Origin: Eulemur rufifrons
Lineage: Eukaryota > Chordata > Mammalia > Primates > Lemuridae
Assembly: GCF_041146395.1 (NCBI RefSeq)
Contig: NC_091008.1
Span: 6,895,501 to 6,959,500, forward strand
Direction: 5' to 3'
DNA length: 64,000 bases
Below the pieces are notes generated by a model. That model made no database searches. It saw only the letters and a list, made by a program, of their open reading frames with translations, and was not told where the DNA came from. The position numbers and the translations under genes are program-made. Below, one piece after another: positions 53,543 through 64,000 of this stretch. Positions within the stretch are counted from its first letter, which is position 1; each line of letters starts with the position of its first letter.

Positions 53543-55395
53543 CTAGATTTCACCAAGGAAACAAGAGCATATTCAATAACGTAATTCAGGCATTGGGACA
53601 GAGCTTTATTACTGTATTTCATGGTTTTAATAATGCAGAACATATTATATTGATCCTTTATCTTGGGCCAGATAACCTGGTACAAAAATGAAAAATGAAA
53701 GATCCTTGAACTGCTCTTACAAGATAGTGATACAAGTGAAACACACAATAATAATACAGTGTGACAAGTGTTTAATGAAAGACAAATAATATGTAACGGG
53801 AGCAGTCATATTTGATGACTAAGGAAGGTTGTCATGGAAGTAACATATTAATAGAAGCCTCAAAAATAAGTACAAATTAGCTGGGGGAATAGAAGAGTGT
53901 TTCAGGTGGAAAGAGGGAAACACACAGGAGGGCCTAGGGTGAGACAGAGGAGGGTGTGTTTGAAGACCTGAGACAATCGGTACGGCTGGGCCATAGTGTG
54001 TCTGATGGTGACAGTGGGGACAGGGACACAGGGAGTGGAGTGCGGACATGAGGCTGGAGAGGTCAACAGGAGCCAGATCACACATTGATGGCAAAAGAAG
54101 TTTCGGTAGCCTGCAACGTACGCCATGGATTGGTGGGGGTGAGGCAGAAGGCAGGGGAACCAGTGAGAAGTTTCCGTAAGTCATCCAGGTAGAGAAGATG
54201 GTTTGGATGTTGTAAAATGGGCAGAATGAAGTCGCTTTCCTCACTATCATTTCTAGTTCTTATTTTGTCCTTATGGAAAAATCCTGGGTCCCTTTGTATA
54301 AAAAAACCTGTTAGACTATACTTGGTGTCAAAGGCTTTCTGGCCTTTATTTTAACCAAGATTTCCCTTTTTCAGTTTCAACCTATCTAAGCTTCCAGGAA
54401 AAGTACTAGGAAGGGGAAAAAAACATATTAACTCCATCCCTGACTCTGCTTCTCCAGGACTTTACTCCATGAGCTCTCTTCCTCTTACTCAATCATGAAA
54501 TTGTTGCTTCCCTTAATAATAAAACAGACACCTGCTTCTCCTTCCAGATTCCTTATTTATTTTCCTCTTTATTCTCTAGGAAAGGAAAAGAACAACACAC
54601 CCCCACACCCCCTTGGCCACTGATCATGCTGTTACATGTCGTTCTGGCCAGTTCGTCTATCAGTTTTCCCATATTTTTTTCTTCCAAAAGTATTCATTGT
54701 GAAGAATTCACACCTCCAGAGAGCTCACAAGCAAAGACTCTGCTCCAGCTGAATTTGTGTTTGGAAGAAGAAAAAGGTGGACCTTTCCCCTAAAACTTTT
54801 ATATGAAAAGAACAGTTATGATATAACATTGAGTGAGAGCAGGGGACCATAACTGTATTTGCATTTTTAGAATTTCCAACAATAAACATCCATGTGGACA
54901 ATGACTTAATCAGAACAAGAAAAGAAAAACGTTCGATGGATCAGTATGGTAGGTTTTGAGTTTACTGGTTTACTTGTCTTCTTTAAGAAATTTTATTATT
55001 GTTTCAATACTGACGCAATGCATCAAAAACTAGATACCAAGAGAACATGCTCAGCAAGTTTCAGAAGCCAGTGTTTCCATTTAAAATTATGTTGAAATTA
55101 AAATAGTTGAATCATAATTATTTTACATAAAAATGAAATAGTTATTTTTTTTTTAAATTATTAAAACATACAAGGCTTTTTAAAAACTGATAACTGCTTT
55201 GGGGTCCCACTTTACTTACTTTTCCCTTAAGACCCTGAGTCTTAGAAGTTTACTTCAAAGAAAAAAAAAAACGCCTATGCCACATGTCTGACTTGGGTAA
55301 TGACTAGAAACTCAAAGGGCAAAGGCAAACCGGATTTGGCTGGCTGAACTGTACAGTGTTTCAATGTTTCCTTTTATCTATTGTTCGTATGTTAC
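53543..55395 (-). other. GSTCD: GSTCD intron with old repeat fragment
   Basis: A 1.85-kb intron. About 53760-54200 matches an old mammalian interspersed repeat; the remainder is AT-rich with no recognised element. Confidence 0.8.
53760..54200 (+). repeat. Old interspersed repeat fragment (family uncertain)
   Basis: AGTGTTTCAGGTGGAAAGAG, ATGAGGCTGGAGAGGTCAAC and AGGAGCCAGATCACACATTG match the middle of the family also seen at 26855-27500. Confidence 0.6.
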
Positions 55396-55440
55396 CTGGC
55401 ATGACGGTAGCATGTGCGCGAGGACGATTCCAACGTGGCC
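55396..55440 (-). CDS. GSTCD: GSTCD 45-bp exon: second half of the glycine loop
   Basis: A 45-bp exon encoding GHVGIVLAHMLPSCQ in phase 0 on both sides. The acceptor is TTTTCAG and the donor GTAACA. It completes motif I with the preceding exon (SGG|GHVG) and supplies the following helix. The intron before it is only 156 bp (55441-55596), which should favour joint recognition of the two exons. Skipping would stay in frame but delete the back of the cofactor loop. Confidence 0.95.
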
Positions 55441-55596
55441 CTGAAAAGTCAGTGAAAGAAACAAGTTAACTTTGTCCCATGGCTCCTGCTCCTTCTGAGA
55501 CCAAAATCTTGCCCAATAAAAACAGGACCTTGAATGTAGCACAGAAAAGGAACAGTCTCAGAAAGGCTCTGAAGGATAAAAGAGGAGATACAATAC

Positions 55597-55712
55597 CCCC
55601 CCGCTGCAGAAATCCACAATTCTGTCGCCAGGTTTGGCCTGATTTGTCACGACGTAAACAAGGTTGTTTAACTGTTGCTGCTTCCTCAAAGCTCGATCGA
55701 TGGACATTTTAC
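55597..55712 (-). CDS. GSTCD: GSTCD exon: start of the methyltransferase-like domain
   Basis: A 116-bp exon with acceptor TTTCCCAG before 55712. It is entered in phase 1 (two bases complete a Gly codon) and then has 38 codons: KMSIDRALRKQQQLNNLVY, VVTNQAKPGDRIVDFCSGG. The end is the first half of motif I, the SAM-binding glycine loop. The donor is GTATTG, weak at +4 and +5, and lies at the end of a run of seven G. The frame and the next exon (GHVGIVLA) fix the junction as six G in the exon. The helix with RKQQQLNNLV precedes the Rossmann-like core. Confidence 0.95.
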
Positions 55713-55799
55713 CTGGGAAAGACATGAGACAAAGAATACAAAACATTACATATTGTAGGGGACCAAGGAGACACACTTAGAACAGACGACCAGCCCAGA

Positions 55800-55875
55800 G
55801 CAGGAGGAGGAGGAGCATAAATACACATACACATAACATACACATACACACACACACACCCCCACCCACCCCCAT
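55800..55875 (+). repeat. GGA and CA-type simple repeats
   Basis: A short AGGAGG run, then CACATACACA units and C-rich CCCACCCACC. Confidence 0.9.
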
Positions 55876-57009
55876 AGTGGAATGAATTACAGATTCCTTA
55901 TAATTGACAAGAACTGGAACTCGGGGATGAACTCTATTGTTGCTTATTTTACTTTTATTTCTATCCAACTTTTCTTTCAATAGCCATTGAAAGAAAATCT
56001 ATGGGGAAAAAAATAAATCTTCTAAAAAGTATGAGATATTAAGTTCAGAGTCGTAAATAAAGTGTTCAACCAATGTTGGCTGAGTGGCAGAAAAGTTAAC
56101 AGTGATCGTCTCCTTTTCTCTCTCTCAGACACATATTGTAAAGATTACCTAATTTCAGCACGTTGCTAAAATCTCCTTATAGGAAGACCTATAATAAGTA
56201 AAAACATTTATATCATTTAACTGATACATCTTTGAACTCTTAATTCTTCTGGGTAGGACACTTGGAAACCTTGGAACATTAGTGGAACATTGAAACACAA
56301 TCAATGGTTATTGTATTTAGAGAGAAATTGGATTTTCCCTCTTCTGCTTTGAAGCTTCCTTTCCTCATGAGTCAGACATAGAAATTTAATGCAATTAGAG
56401 ATTAAAGATAGGACCTTTCCAAGTATGAAACGCCTTAGGCAAAAAACACTAGTCAAGTTCACGAAAATATCTTCAGAAGAATGAATGAAATTATTTCTTT
56501 TTATATATTTCAAGTGCATTCTTTATAAGAGCAAGATTAAGAAAATGTAAGAGTACAGATTTTAGTGATACAGATAAAAGGAAAAACCCAGATAATCTTT
56601 TCGGTTTGATCAAGAATTATTTAAAGATACCAAGCTTTCCTCGCTCCATTTTCACAGAAAAATAGCATGGCTTTTTTCTTTTCTTCTCTTTTCTATTTTT
56701 CTTATGTTATTAAATTTAATAAAAAAAAAAACCACTGGGAATATGTTTTTTTAGGAAAAAATTTAAAATGTGGATAAAAAAAGATCTAAATGAGAAAAAA
56801 TTCATAATCTCATAATTGAGCAACATTTTATATATTTGTAGGGTACTTCCAGCTATATTCATAAATTCTTAATTTTCTAGACAGCATATAGAACATTATA
56901 TTATTATAAAAATCTTTCCATGTCAGTGCATTTATTTCTGTCCTACACATTTTAATGACTGCATAGCATTCCACCGACTATATACACACCAAAATTTATG
57001 TAACTAATT

Positions 57010-57363
<354 letters not shown>

Positions 57364-57802
57364 AATGTAACTAATTTCCTATTGTAATGATGTGATCATC
57401 ATCATACAGCTGATTCTTGGGGCACCTTCTTAATTATTTAGCATGAACTAATGTAAATTTCAAACACGAAGGACATTTAAGTCAATAGTGTGGTGACTTC
57501 CTTTGTGAAAGCAGTTTCATGTAGCTTTTAAATGAATTATCTTCATTTTCTCTAATAATATGATTGTAAAAACCCCTGTCATCCCACCCTTCATAGGTAA
57601 CCACTCCTAAGAGATTTCACTGTGACAATTTCCAAGCATATAGCAAAGCGGAAAGAGTCTTAAAGTGAATGCCTCTATACCCTCCATCTGGATTCTACAT
57701 AAATTAACAACTTATTATACTCACGTGTCATACTTCTATCCATCCATCCATCCCTCTATTGATCCAAATATACCTTATATTTTTTTATGGCAATACAGTT
57801 TT

Positions 57803-58102
57803 TTTTTTTTTTTTGAGACAGAGTCTCACTCTGTTGCCCGGGCTAGAGTGAGTGCCATGGCGTCAGCCTAGCTCACAGCAACCTCAGACTCCTGGGCTCA
57901 AGCGATCCTCCTGTCTCAGCCTCCCGAGTAGCTGGGACTACAGGCTTTTACTTTTAGTTGTCCATATAATTTCTTTCTATTTTTAGTAGAGACGGGGTCT
58001 CGCTCTTGCTCAGGCTGGTCTCAAACTCCTGACCTCGAGTGATCCTCCCGCCTCGGCCTCCCAGAGTGCTAGGATAACAGGCGTGACCCACCGCGCCCGG
58101 CC
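57803..58102 (-). mobile_element. Alu SINE with internal deletion
   Basis: After GGGACTACAGGC the copy jumps to TTTTACTTTTAGTTGTCC, losing about 35 bases around GCCACCATGCCCGGC. Target-site duplication GGCAATACAGTTTT at 57789-57802 and 58103-58116. Confidence 0.95.
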
Positions 58103-59789
58103 GGCAATACAGTTTTAATTTGGAGGAGCAAGAATAAGAGCAAGGAAGAGGAGGGGGAAGGGAGGGTAAGAAGGGAAAAAAGGAGAGTACATTCAGGCTC
58201 TTTGGAGAGCCAGAGTCACAAACACTGCTATTACGTGGAGCCACCAGGAGGCAGGGAATGAGCCCAAACACTTCTGTCTTTGCTCTGTTCATGGATTTCT
58301 TAACAGCTTCTAGCCAAAAAATTTTCATAAAACAAAGTCAAAAGTAATTATCTTTTTGTTAATAACAAGGACATAGAAAAAGAAAATTTATTAAATGGAC
58401 TATATACTAGCAAGTTCTATACCATATTTCTAGTAGAAATTTACATTACTTCCTTAGGTCTGTTTTATAAGCAAATATTGATGAAGATCTATTTTTCTTG
58501 CTAAGACTGCATCTTTGCATATAAAAACAAAATCCATGCTGAAATGAAGGTCGAAGGCAAAGAAATACTTTTCAGAGTTGTGTGTAAGTAAAGCTACACA
58601 TAATATTCACAGAGGTTGAGCTAAAAATACAGCAGCAAGATGCCCAGATGCTTTATGAAAAAAACTGCCTCTAATAAAGCATTCCCTTTCCCCATTCCAG
58701 TTTCATAAATATTATGCAGCTCCTGGAAACATGGAACAGGATCTCAAATATATTCAACAAGGTGAAAAAGTGGTTTGGGGATATGGTATTAATTTAAAAA
58801 TCAAATCCCATTTTCTATTTTTATCCAGTACCCTTGTGCCTGAGATATCATTTACAAGTATAAAATTACAATCTACTTTTAGCTGGACTATAAATGATGG
58901 TTTTTTAGGTGTCAAGGAAAAAGAAACCCAAGCGTAGAATGTTTTAATACAAATGGTGTCATTTGTTCTGTGATGTAATTCTGCAGTAGGGTCTTGTCTT
59001 TGTCTGATTCAAGTTAGGAGGTACTTGATTATGTAGCCAACTTCAATGGTGTTTGCATTGCACAGAAAGAAAAGTACAAAGGTAATAGAGCCAATTTTTA
59101 AACAAGGAGGAAGCCATGTTGAAACACCAGCCGTTTTGGTTGGTCCAAAACATCAAATAATGCAAAAAAAAAAAAAAAAAAAAAACAAACAATGAAAAAT
59201 GTACACATGTGCACCCAGGACATGTGCTCAGTCTAATAATTTCTGTGCAAAATCAGGCACCTCTTAATTTTTTGTTTCTTAGCCTGATGCAATAAATATT
59301 TTACAAGTTGTTACTCATTTATAAAAGGAAAATGGTTGGGTGCTTGGATACACATTAGACATCTTTACCAAAGATTTTTTTGCTGTTTTGTTTTCAAAGC
59401 ATTTCTTTGAGATACAGCACACCAACCAGATTCTGTGGATTTTCAAAAAATTATAATTAAATAGGGAGACAAAGAAGCTAAAACTAATGGTTTAGAGATT
59501 TAAAAACACACTTATTTCAAAGCTATAAAATCAAGACAGCAAAAGCACATGCCTTCAACAGAGATCAGTGTAGCAAATGCTATTCTTTCAGAGAAGGTGT
59601 AAGATGATTGAATAGACCAAGTGGCACTGGTGAGACCTTTGACAGATGAAAGAGAAGGTGACAACCACATATGTTAACGTTTTCAAAAGAGGCCTGATTA
59701 ACAGCGTTCAGAAAGACCAGTTGATAAACGGTCATTTATCATACTTTATAGGGCAATTGACCGTGAAGCCCAGGTTCCATCCCCGGGGT

Positions 59790-59965
59790 AGCCATGCTTT
59801 TCATGCTTGGCACAGTCACTAAAGCACCTACTATGTGCCCAGTACTTGGTCTATATCCTGAGGACACCTCTCAAAATGAGCAAGACACAGTCCCTCTCCT
59901 TAAGGAGTTAACAGGGAATCTAAGAAGAAGGCGGGTGTGTTAATTACGTGCAAAGGTGTGTGGGA
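59790..59965 (+). repeat. Old interspersed repeat/L2-like fragment
   Basis: CACCTACTATGTGCCCAGTA and GACACAGTCCCTCTCCTTAA. Confidence 0.55.
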
Positions 59966-60864
59966 GAAGAGAAAGTACTAACTGCTTGTGACGTTAGAGA
60001 CAGTTTCACAGAGACTCGGGGCATTTCCGCGGAGTCTTTAAGGAGAAGCAGAAACGTACCGGATACGGTAGGCTGGGGAAGGCATGCCCAGAACAGCGTG
60101 GCACGTATTTTATACAATTTTACATAAACGTGTTCTTTCATAACGCTTGTCCGTATCATTTGTATTCTGGATAGAACATATCCTCCAATTAGTTAAGATT
60201 ATTCATAAAATTCTCCGGAGCACTGAACCCCAACTGATGTTCACTGCCAATTAAGTGATTTAGAAAAAAAATAAAATTGAATCAGTTGAACTCGTTGAAT
60301 CATTTTGAACCCTGGTGTTCTAGATCAAGAAATCTCCTGGACTCCTTATTGGATTCTCATTCTCACTCTCCTTCCCAGGGTACACCCCGCAAGTGCTGTG
60401 CACATCAGACTCTGTCTCTGTGCCATAGCTAATCACTGAGCATGCTTTACCTGGGTATATCACTAAAGTCTCTGCCAGATCTACCCATCAAAATATCCCT
60501 TGCCTACTATTCCCTTGCTTTAGGACCTTAGGAACCCCACCCTCGTTCTTTATTCCAGGCTGAATTTAGAAGATATATTACTTTTGTAATAATTATAATT
60601 TTTTTAAAAGACGAAAGAGAAAAAAAAAGTTACTTTTCAAACTCTTTGTTGTCACCCAAAATAACTAATCTTTTATTCTATAAAGCCTATTATTGTTAAC
60701 CAGTGAAATAATTCCTTATTATAAAATGATACCTAGACACAATTCATTATACTAACTCGCCCTAAAGAACCATTAGCTGAAATTGCTTCTGTCTCCCTGA
60801 AATAGATACAGCATAATTTTTCCTGGATCTACATAAAGTTGGGCCCAATTAAATGAAAAAAGTA

Positions 60865-60930
60865 TGAGGAGGCTGATATGCACATAACAGGCGCTCAATA
60901 AAATTTAATGAATGAATTTTCTCTGCAATT
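60865..60930 (+). repeat. L2 3'-terminal fragment
   Basis: AACAGGCGCTCAATAAAATT followed by AATGAATGAATT. Confidence 0.5.
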
Positions 60931-61796
60931 GTGACAAACTGCATTTGAAGGCATTATGTTAATTTTTGCAGGTACTAAGTATGCAAACAAGTTAAATAGC
61001 AATGCTATGCCTGTATTTGTTAAAATAGTAAAAGAAGTCAACTATAACACAGTGTTTTAAGTAGGGATGGAAAAGTTTCTAAAAACTTTTTTGTGAGGGA
61101 ATAAGAAAGCAGCCATTTAACGCTGCATGAAACAGATTCCAAAAGTTAGAAAAGGAGGAAAAGAATTCCTAAAGAAATTCCTGCGAAGATCCATGAAACT
61201 GGGCAGCAATAAAAAGTTTACACTGTAGGTTAGGGCAACTTGGTTTTAAATTTTGAGATAACTTGTTGGAAATACTAAAAATTTAGAATTGCTCTTTCAA
61301 TTTTACATTCTAAAAAGCCAGTTGCAGGCAAGCATCCTGAATCCTCTCAGCCACGCTGACCTCAGGCAGTAATATTCTTGTAACAGTGGATAGTACTCAT
61401 CTGATACCACCCTCACACCCACACAGCCCACGGTTCAGTCTACGAAACCAACAATGGTCTAACAGTGTTACGGCATCTTCGCTCTTGTAACTTTGGTATA
61501 TATTCTTAGAGCACTCAATGATTATTAATTGGGAAAATAGTAGAATTCATTGGAATTCATAATGTTCAAAGTGGCCAGTTTATACTTGCTGGGATAATGA
61601 CCTCATATAAATATCATTCTCAATCATTCAACAAACAAATCAATCAACCAACTTGCCCTACATAGAACCGTTCTGTAAAACGTTAGGGACACAAAGATAT
61701 ATAAGCCTTGGTTTCTGTCTTTAATGAACTTATGCCTTGTTAAATTAGTACAAAACATTATGTTTGAGCTTAGAAAATTTTATTTTATTAATCACA

Positions 61797-61821
61797 TTGT
61801 GTGTGTGTGTGTGTGTGTGTA

Positions 61822-61851
<30 letters not shown>
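61797..61851 (+). repeat. (GT)n(AT)n microsatellite
   Basis: About 12 GT then about 14 AT units directly before the poly-T of an Alu. Confidence 0.95.
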
Positions 61852-61869
<18 letters not shown>

Positions 61870-62160
61870 TTGAGACAGTCTCACTCTGTTGCCCGGGCTA
61901 GAATGCCGTGGCGTCAGCCTCGCTCACAGCAACCTCAAACTCTTGGGCTCAAGCGATCCTCCTGCCTCAGCCTCCCGAGTAGCTGGGACTACAGGCATGT
62001 GCCACCGTGCCCAGATAATTTTTTCTATATATATATTTTAGTTGGCCAGCTAATTTCTTTCTATTTTTAGTAGAGACGGGGGTCTCGCTCTTGCTCACGC
62101 TGGTCTCGAACTCCTGACCTCCAGCGATCCTCCCGCCTCGGCCTCCCAGAGTGCTAGGAT
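61852..62160 (-). mobile_element. Alu SINE, 5'-truncated, next to the U6 retrocopy
   Basis: It lacks the first 27 or so bases of the element (begins, on its own strand, ATCCTAGCACTCTGGGAGG). It is bounded by TG/AT microsatellite sequence that recurs on both sides. Confidence 0.93.
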
Positions 62161-62201
62161 TCATTGTGTGTATATATATATATATATATATTTTTTTTAA
62201 T

Positions 62202-62222
62202 TGTCATCCTTGCACAGGGGCC

Positions 62223-62273
<51 letters not shown>

Positions 62274-62279
62274 GAGCAC
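62202..62279 (-). pseudogene. Truncated U6 snRNA retrocopy
   Basis: Read on the minus strand it begins GTGCTCGCTTCGGCAGCAC and runs with one visible change (CTGTGCAAGG for CTGCGCAAGG) to AAGGATGACA, about the first 78 bases of U6. The ACGCAAATTC 3' part and the terminal U run are missing and replaced by an A-rich tail. The U6 upstream promoter (TATA, PSE, DSE) is absent, so this is a dead L1-mobilised copy. Confidence 0.93.
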
Positions 62280-62449
62280 TCATTGTATATATTTTTAAAA
62301 GAAATTTTAACAGCTGTTGCAAAAATTCATGTTTCATTAAAGTTTCTGAAATGACTGATAATACTTTCTGCCCATTTGATGCTTTGCAATATATTAAGCA
62401 TTTGCATATTTGGTACATCTAACTTCAAAACTGTTAGGTTGTCAGGGCG

Positions 62450-62610
62450 GATGGCATTTTCCTCAATTTACAAATGAGAACACTGAACTCTAAAGCAGTT
62501 GCTCAAACTTAGCGCTTGCTCACGGACACACGGTTGGTAAGCGGTGAAAACTGGGACCCTAACAAAGGATTTCTAATTTCAGTTTCAGTCTTCTTTCCAC
62601 TATGACCTGT
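62450..62610 (+). repeat. MIR SINE remnant
   Basis: CTCAATTTACAAATGAGAAC and GACACACGGTTGGTAAGCGG. Confidence 0.75.
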
Positions 62611-64000
62611 TATTTCTTAAACAGATGACTGTGATTGATTGTGACTTCCGAATTTCACTGTTGGTGCCTTTTTGATGTGTGAGAAAGTTCAGAGAAACGA
62701 GGTACTTTCTAGCAGAGAAATGAGGGGTTTCCCCGGCAGTTACATCGCAGGGAAAAATTTAATTCTTCAGAAACAGTCACGAAATGCATTTCATTTCACT
62801 TTTTCCTCTAAATAAAATTTCCAGGAGCAAGGTTACCGGTAAAAAAGGATACATTTAAGTTTGGAATGTCAGTATTTTGGAATCTATCAATAAGGTATTA
62901 GAGGTCGGTCTCGTAAGTCACTCTGTTTAATGAATTTACCTACGAGTATCACCTTTTCCTGAGAGGGAAGCCATTCCCCTTCTTGGACTATAGCAAACTT
63001 TTTGATTTTATAGAATAGTGACATGGGGAGGTTTAGCAATCAGTTTGTTGCCAAATCGGATTCTCCTGAAGGAAAGAAACGAAAATAGATTAGGAAGATC
63101 TTCATGTCACAGTACTGCAGATGATGACCAAAATTACCATGAACCTTTCACCCTTCCATATCTAATTCTAGAGCATGTTTTAAAAAGGTGACAACGAAAA
63201 ACTGTTTAGGCAAGATGCTGGATTGAGGGACAAAAGGCGAAGACAGTATAGCTGCATTATTTACCAGGTCAAAGCTTCTGCTTTGTTTATACAAGAGCTT
63301 AGATACAGTGAATAACGGAAATTTTAAAACCTTCTCATTCCTGCTATTGTTTTTCTCCAGGATGAATAAGAATACTAGAGCCCACGGTTAACTGAACACA
63401 TATATTTTCATTTCATTCGAATACTACTTACACCACACAAAGTAAACATTACTTTGTTCTGCTATTTTGGTTTTTCCTTTTTTTAAAAAAAACTCTACAA
63501 TATCTTCCAAACTGCCCACAAAGACCAAACTGAAATGTTTTCAGAACAAAAAATTTAACTCTAGAAAACAGTTTAGGTATTTATTTCTTCTCCCTCTTTT
63601 TCAGAGGTCTAACAGTAGTAAGGTATTTTAATAGTTTTGTTAGCTTTTTGAGGCCCTTTAAGTAATCTTCAGTTTGGCTTCGAATTTGGTGTCTCACAGC
63701 AATTAGGTGAAATGGTCTTTAGTAGCCTGCAATGGTGAGTGCTAACTTTCCCAAAGTCAAATGATTTTAGAAAATATCTCCTTTTGTGTATATAGTCTAA
63801 TTTCCACTCTGATCTGACCCACAGGTCTTCTGGTTTAATTTTTTCATATATTTCACTTTGTTTATAAAATGCAATGCTGAATGTCCACAGTGACATAGCC
63901 TCAAATTCTTCCATAATGTCCATACTACGTTGATGTACAGCATTCCCACTGAGAGATGGCGTCTGTGAATCTGAGCTGCGTGACTGCCTGACCTATAGAA

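Noticed and set aside
62990..63070. Acceptor-like TTTCCTTCAG on the minus strand as an upstream GSTCD exon
   Set aside because: All frames after it hit stops quickly and none resembles the GSTCD sequence preceding the GKMS segment.

Overview
The window is vertebrate nuclear DNA, almost certainly from a strepsirrhine primate (lemur type). It has intron-split genes with GT-AG junctions, one CpG-island promoter and dense SINE/LINE remnants. Most of the 14 Alu elements carry an extra AT-rich segment (on the antisense strand ctatatatatttttagttgtcc followed by an ataatttctttct-like stretch) in the right half, unlike human Alu; I take this as the lemur-type signature. Older L1M, L2, MIR, MaLR LTR and hAT-Charlie fragments fill much of the rest.

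Two protein-coding genes are present, both on the minus strand and both cut by the window edges. (1) NPNT (nephronectin, secreted matrix ligand of integrin alpha8beta1): exon 1 with start codon and signal peptide (21936-22006) inside a CpG island (about 21330-22640), exon 2 (19917-20017), and a 51-bp in-frame cassette exon (7880-7930). The EGF, RGD and MAM exons lie to the left of the window. (2) GSTCD (glutathione S-transferase C-terminal domain containing): the last seven coding exons (55597-55712, 55396-55440, 53414-53542, 52351-52484, 50578-50608, 46316-46385, 42801-42937). They join in frame into 220 C-terminal residues holding the methyltransferase-like domain. Earlier exons lie to the right. 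The order matches human 4q24, where GSTCD lies upstream of NPNT on the same strand.

Layout: 1-7879 is an NPNT intron, 7931-19916 the large NPNT intron 2, 20018-21935 intron 1, and 21330-22640 the CpG island. About 22640-42530 is intergenic (repeats, LTR and L1 pieces). 42535-42937 is the GSTCD terminal exon, and the rest to 64000 is GSTCD exons and introns.

No prokaryotic-type system, CRISPR array or operon exists here. The most interesting signals are: a symmetrical ETS-NRF1-ETS promoter-like palindrome in NPNT intron 2; a truncated U6 snRNA retrocopy and an Alu serially inserted at one target site; a 288-bp local copy placed inside an L1 remnant; a second duplicated segment in the NPNT introns whose left copy was later split by an Alu; an NPNT signal peptide built from an Ala-Leu hexanucleotide repeat; and a GSTCD splice donor buried in a seven-G run in the middle of the cofactor-binding glycine loop.
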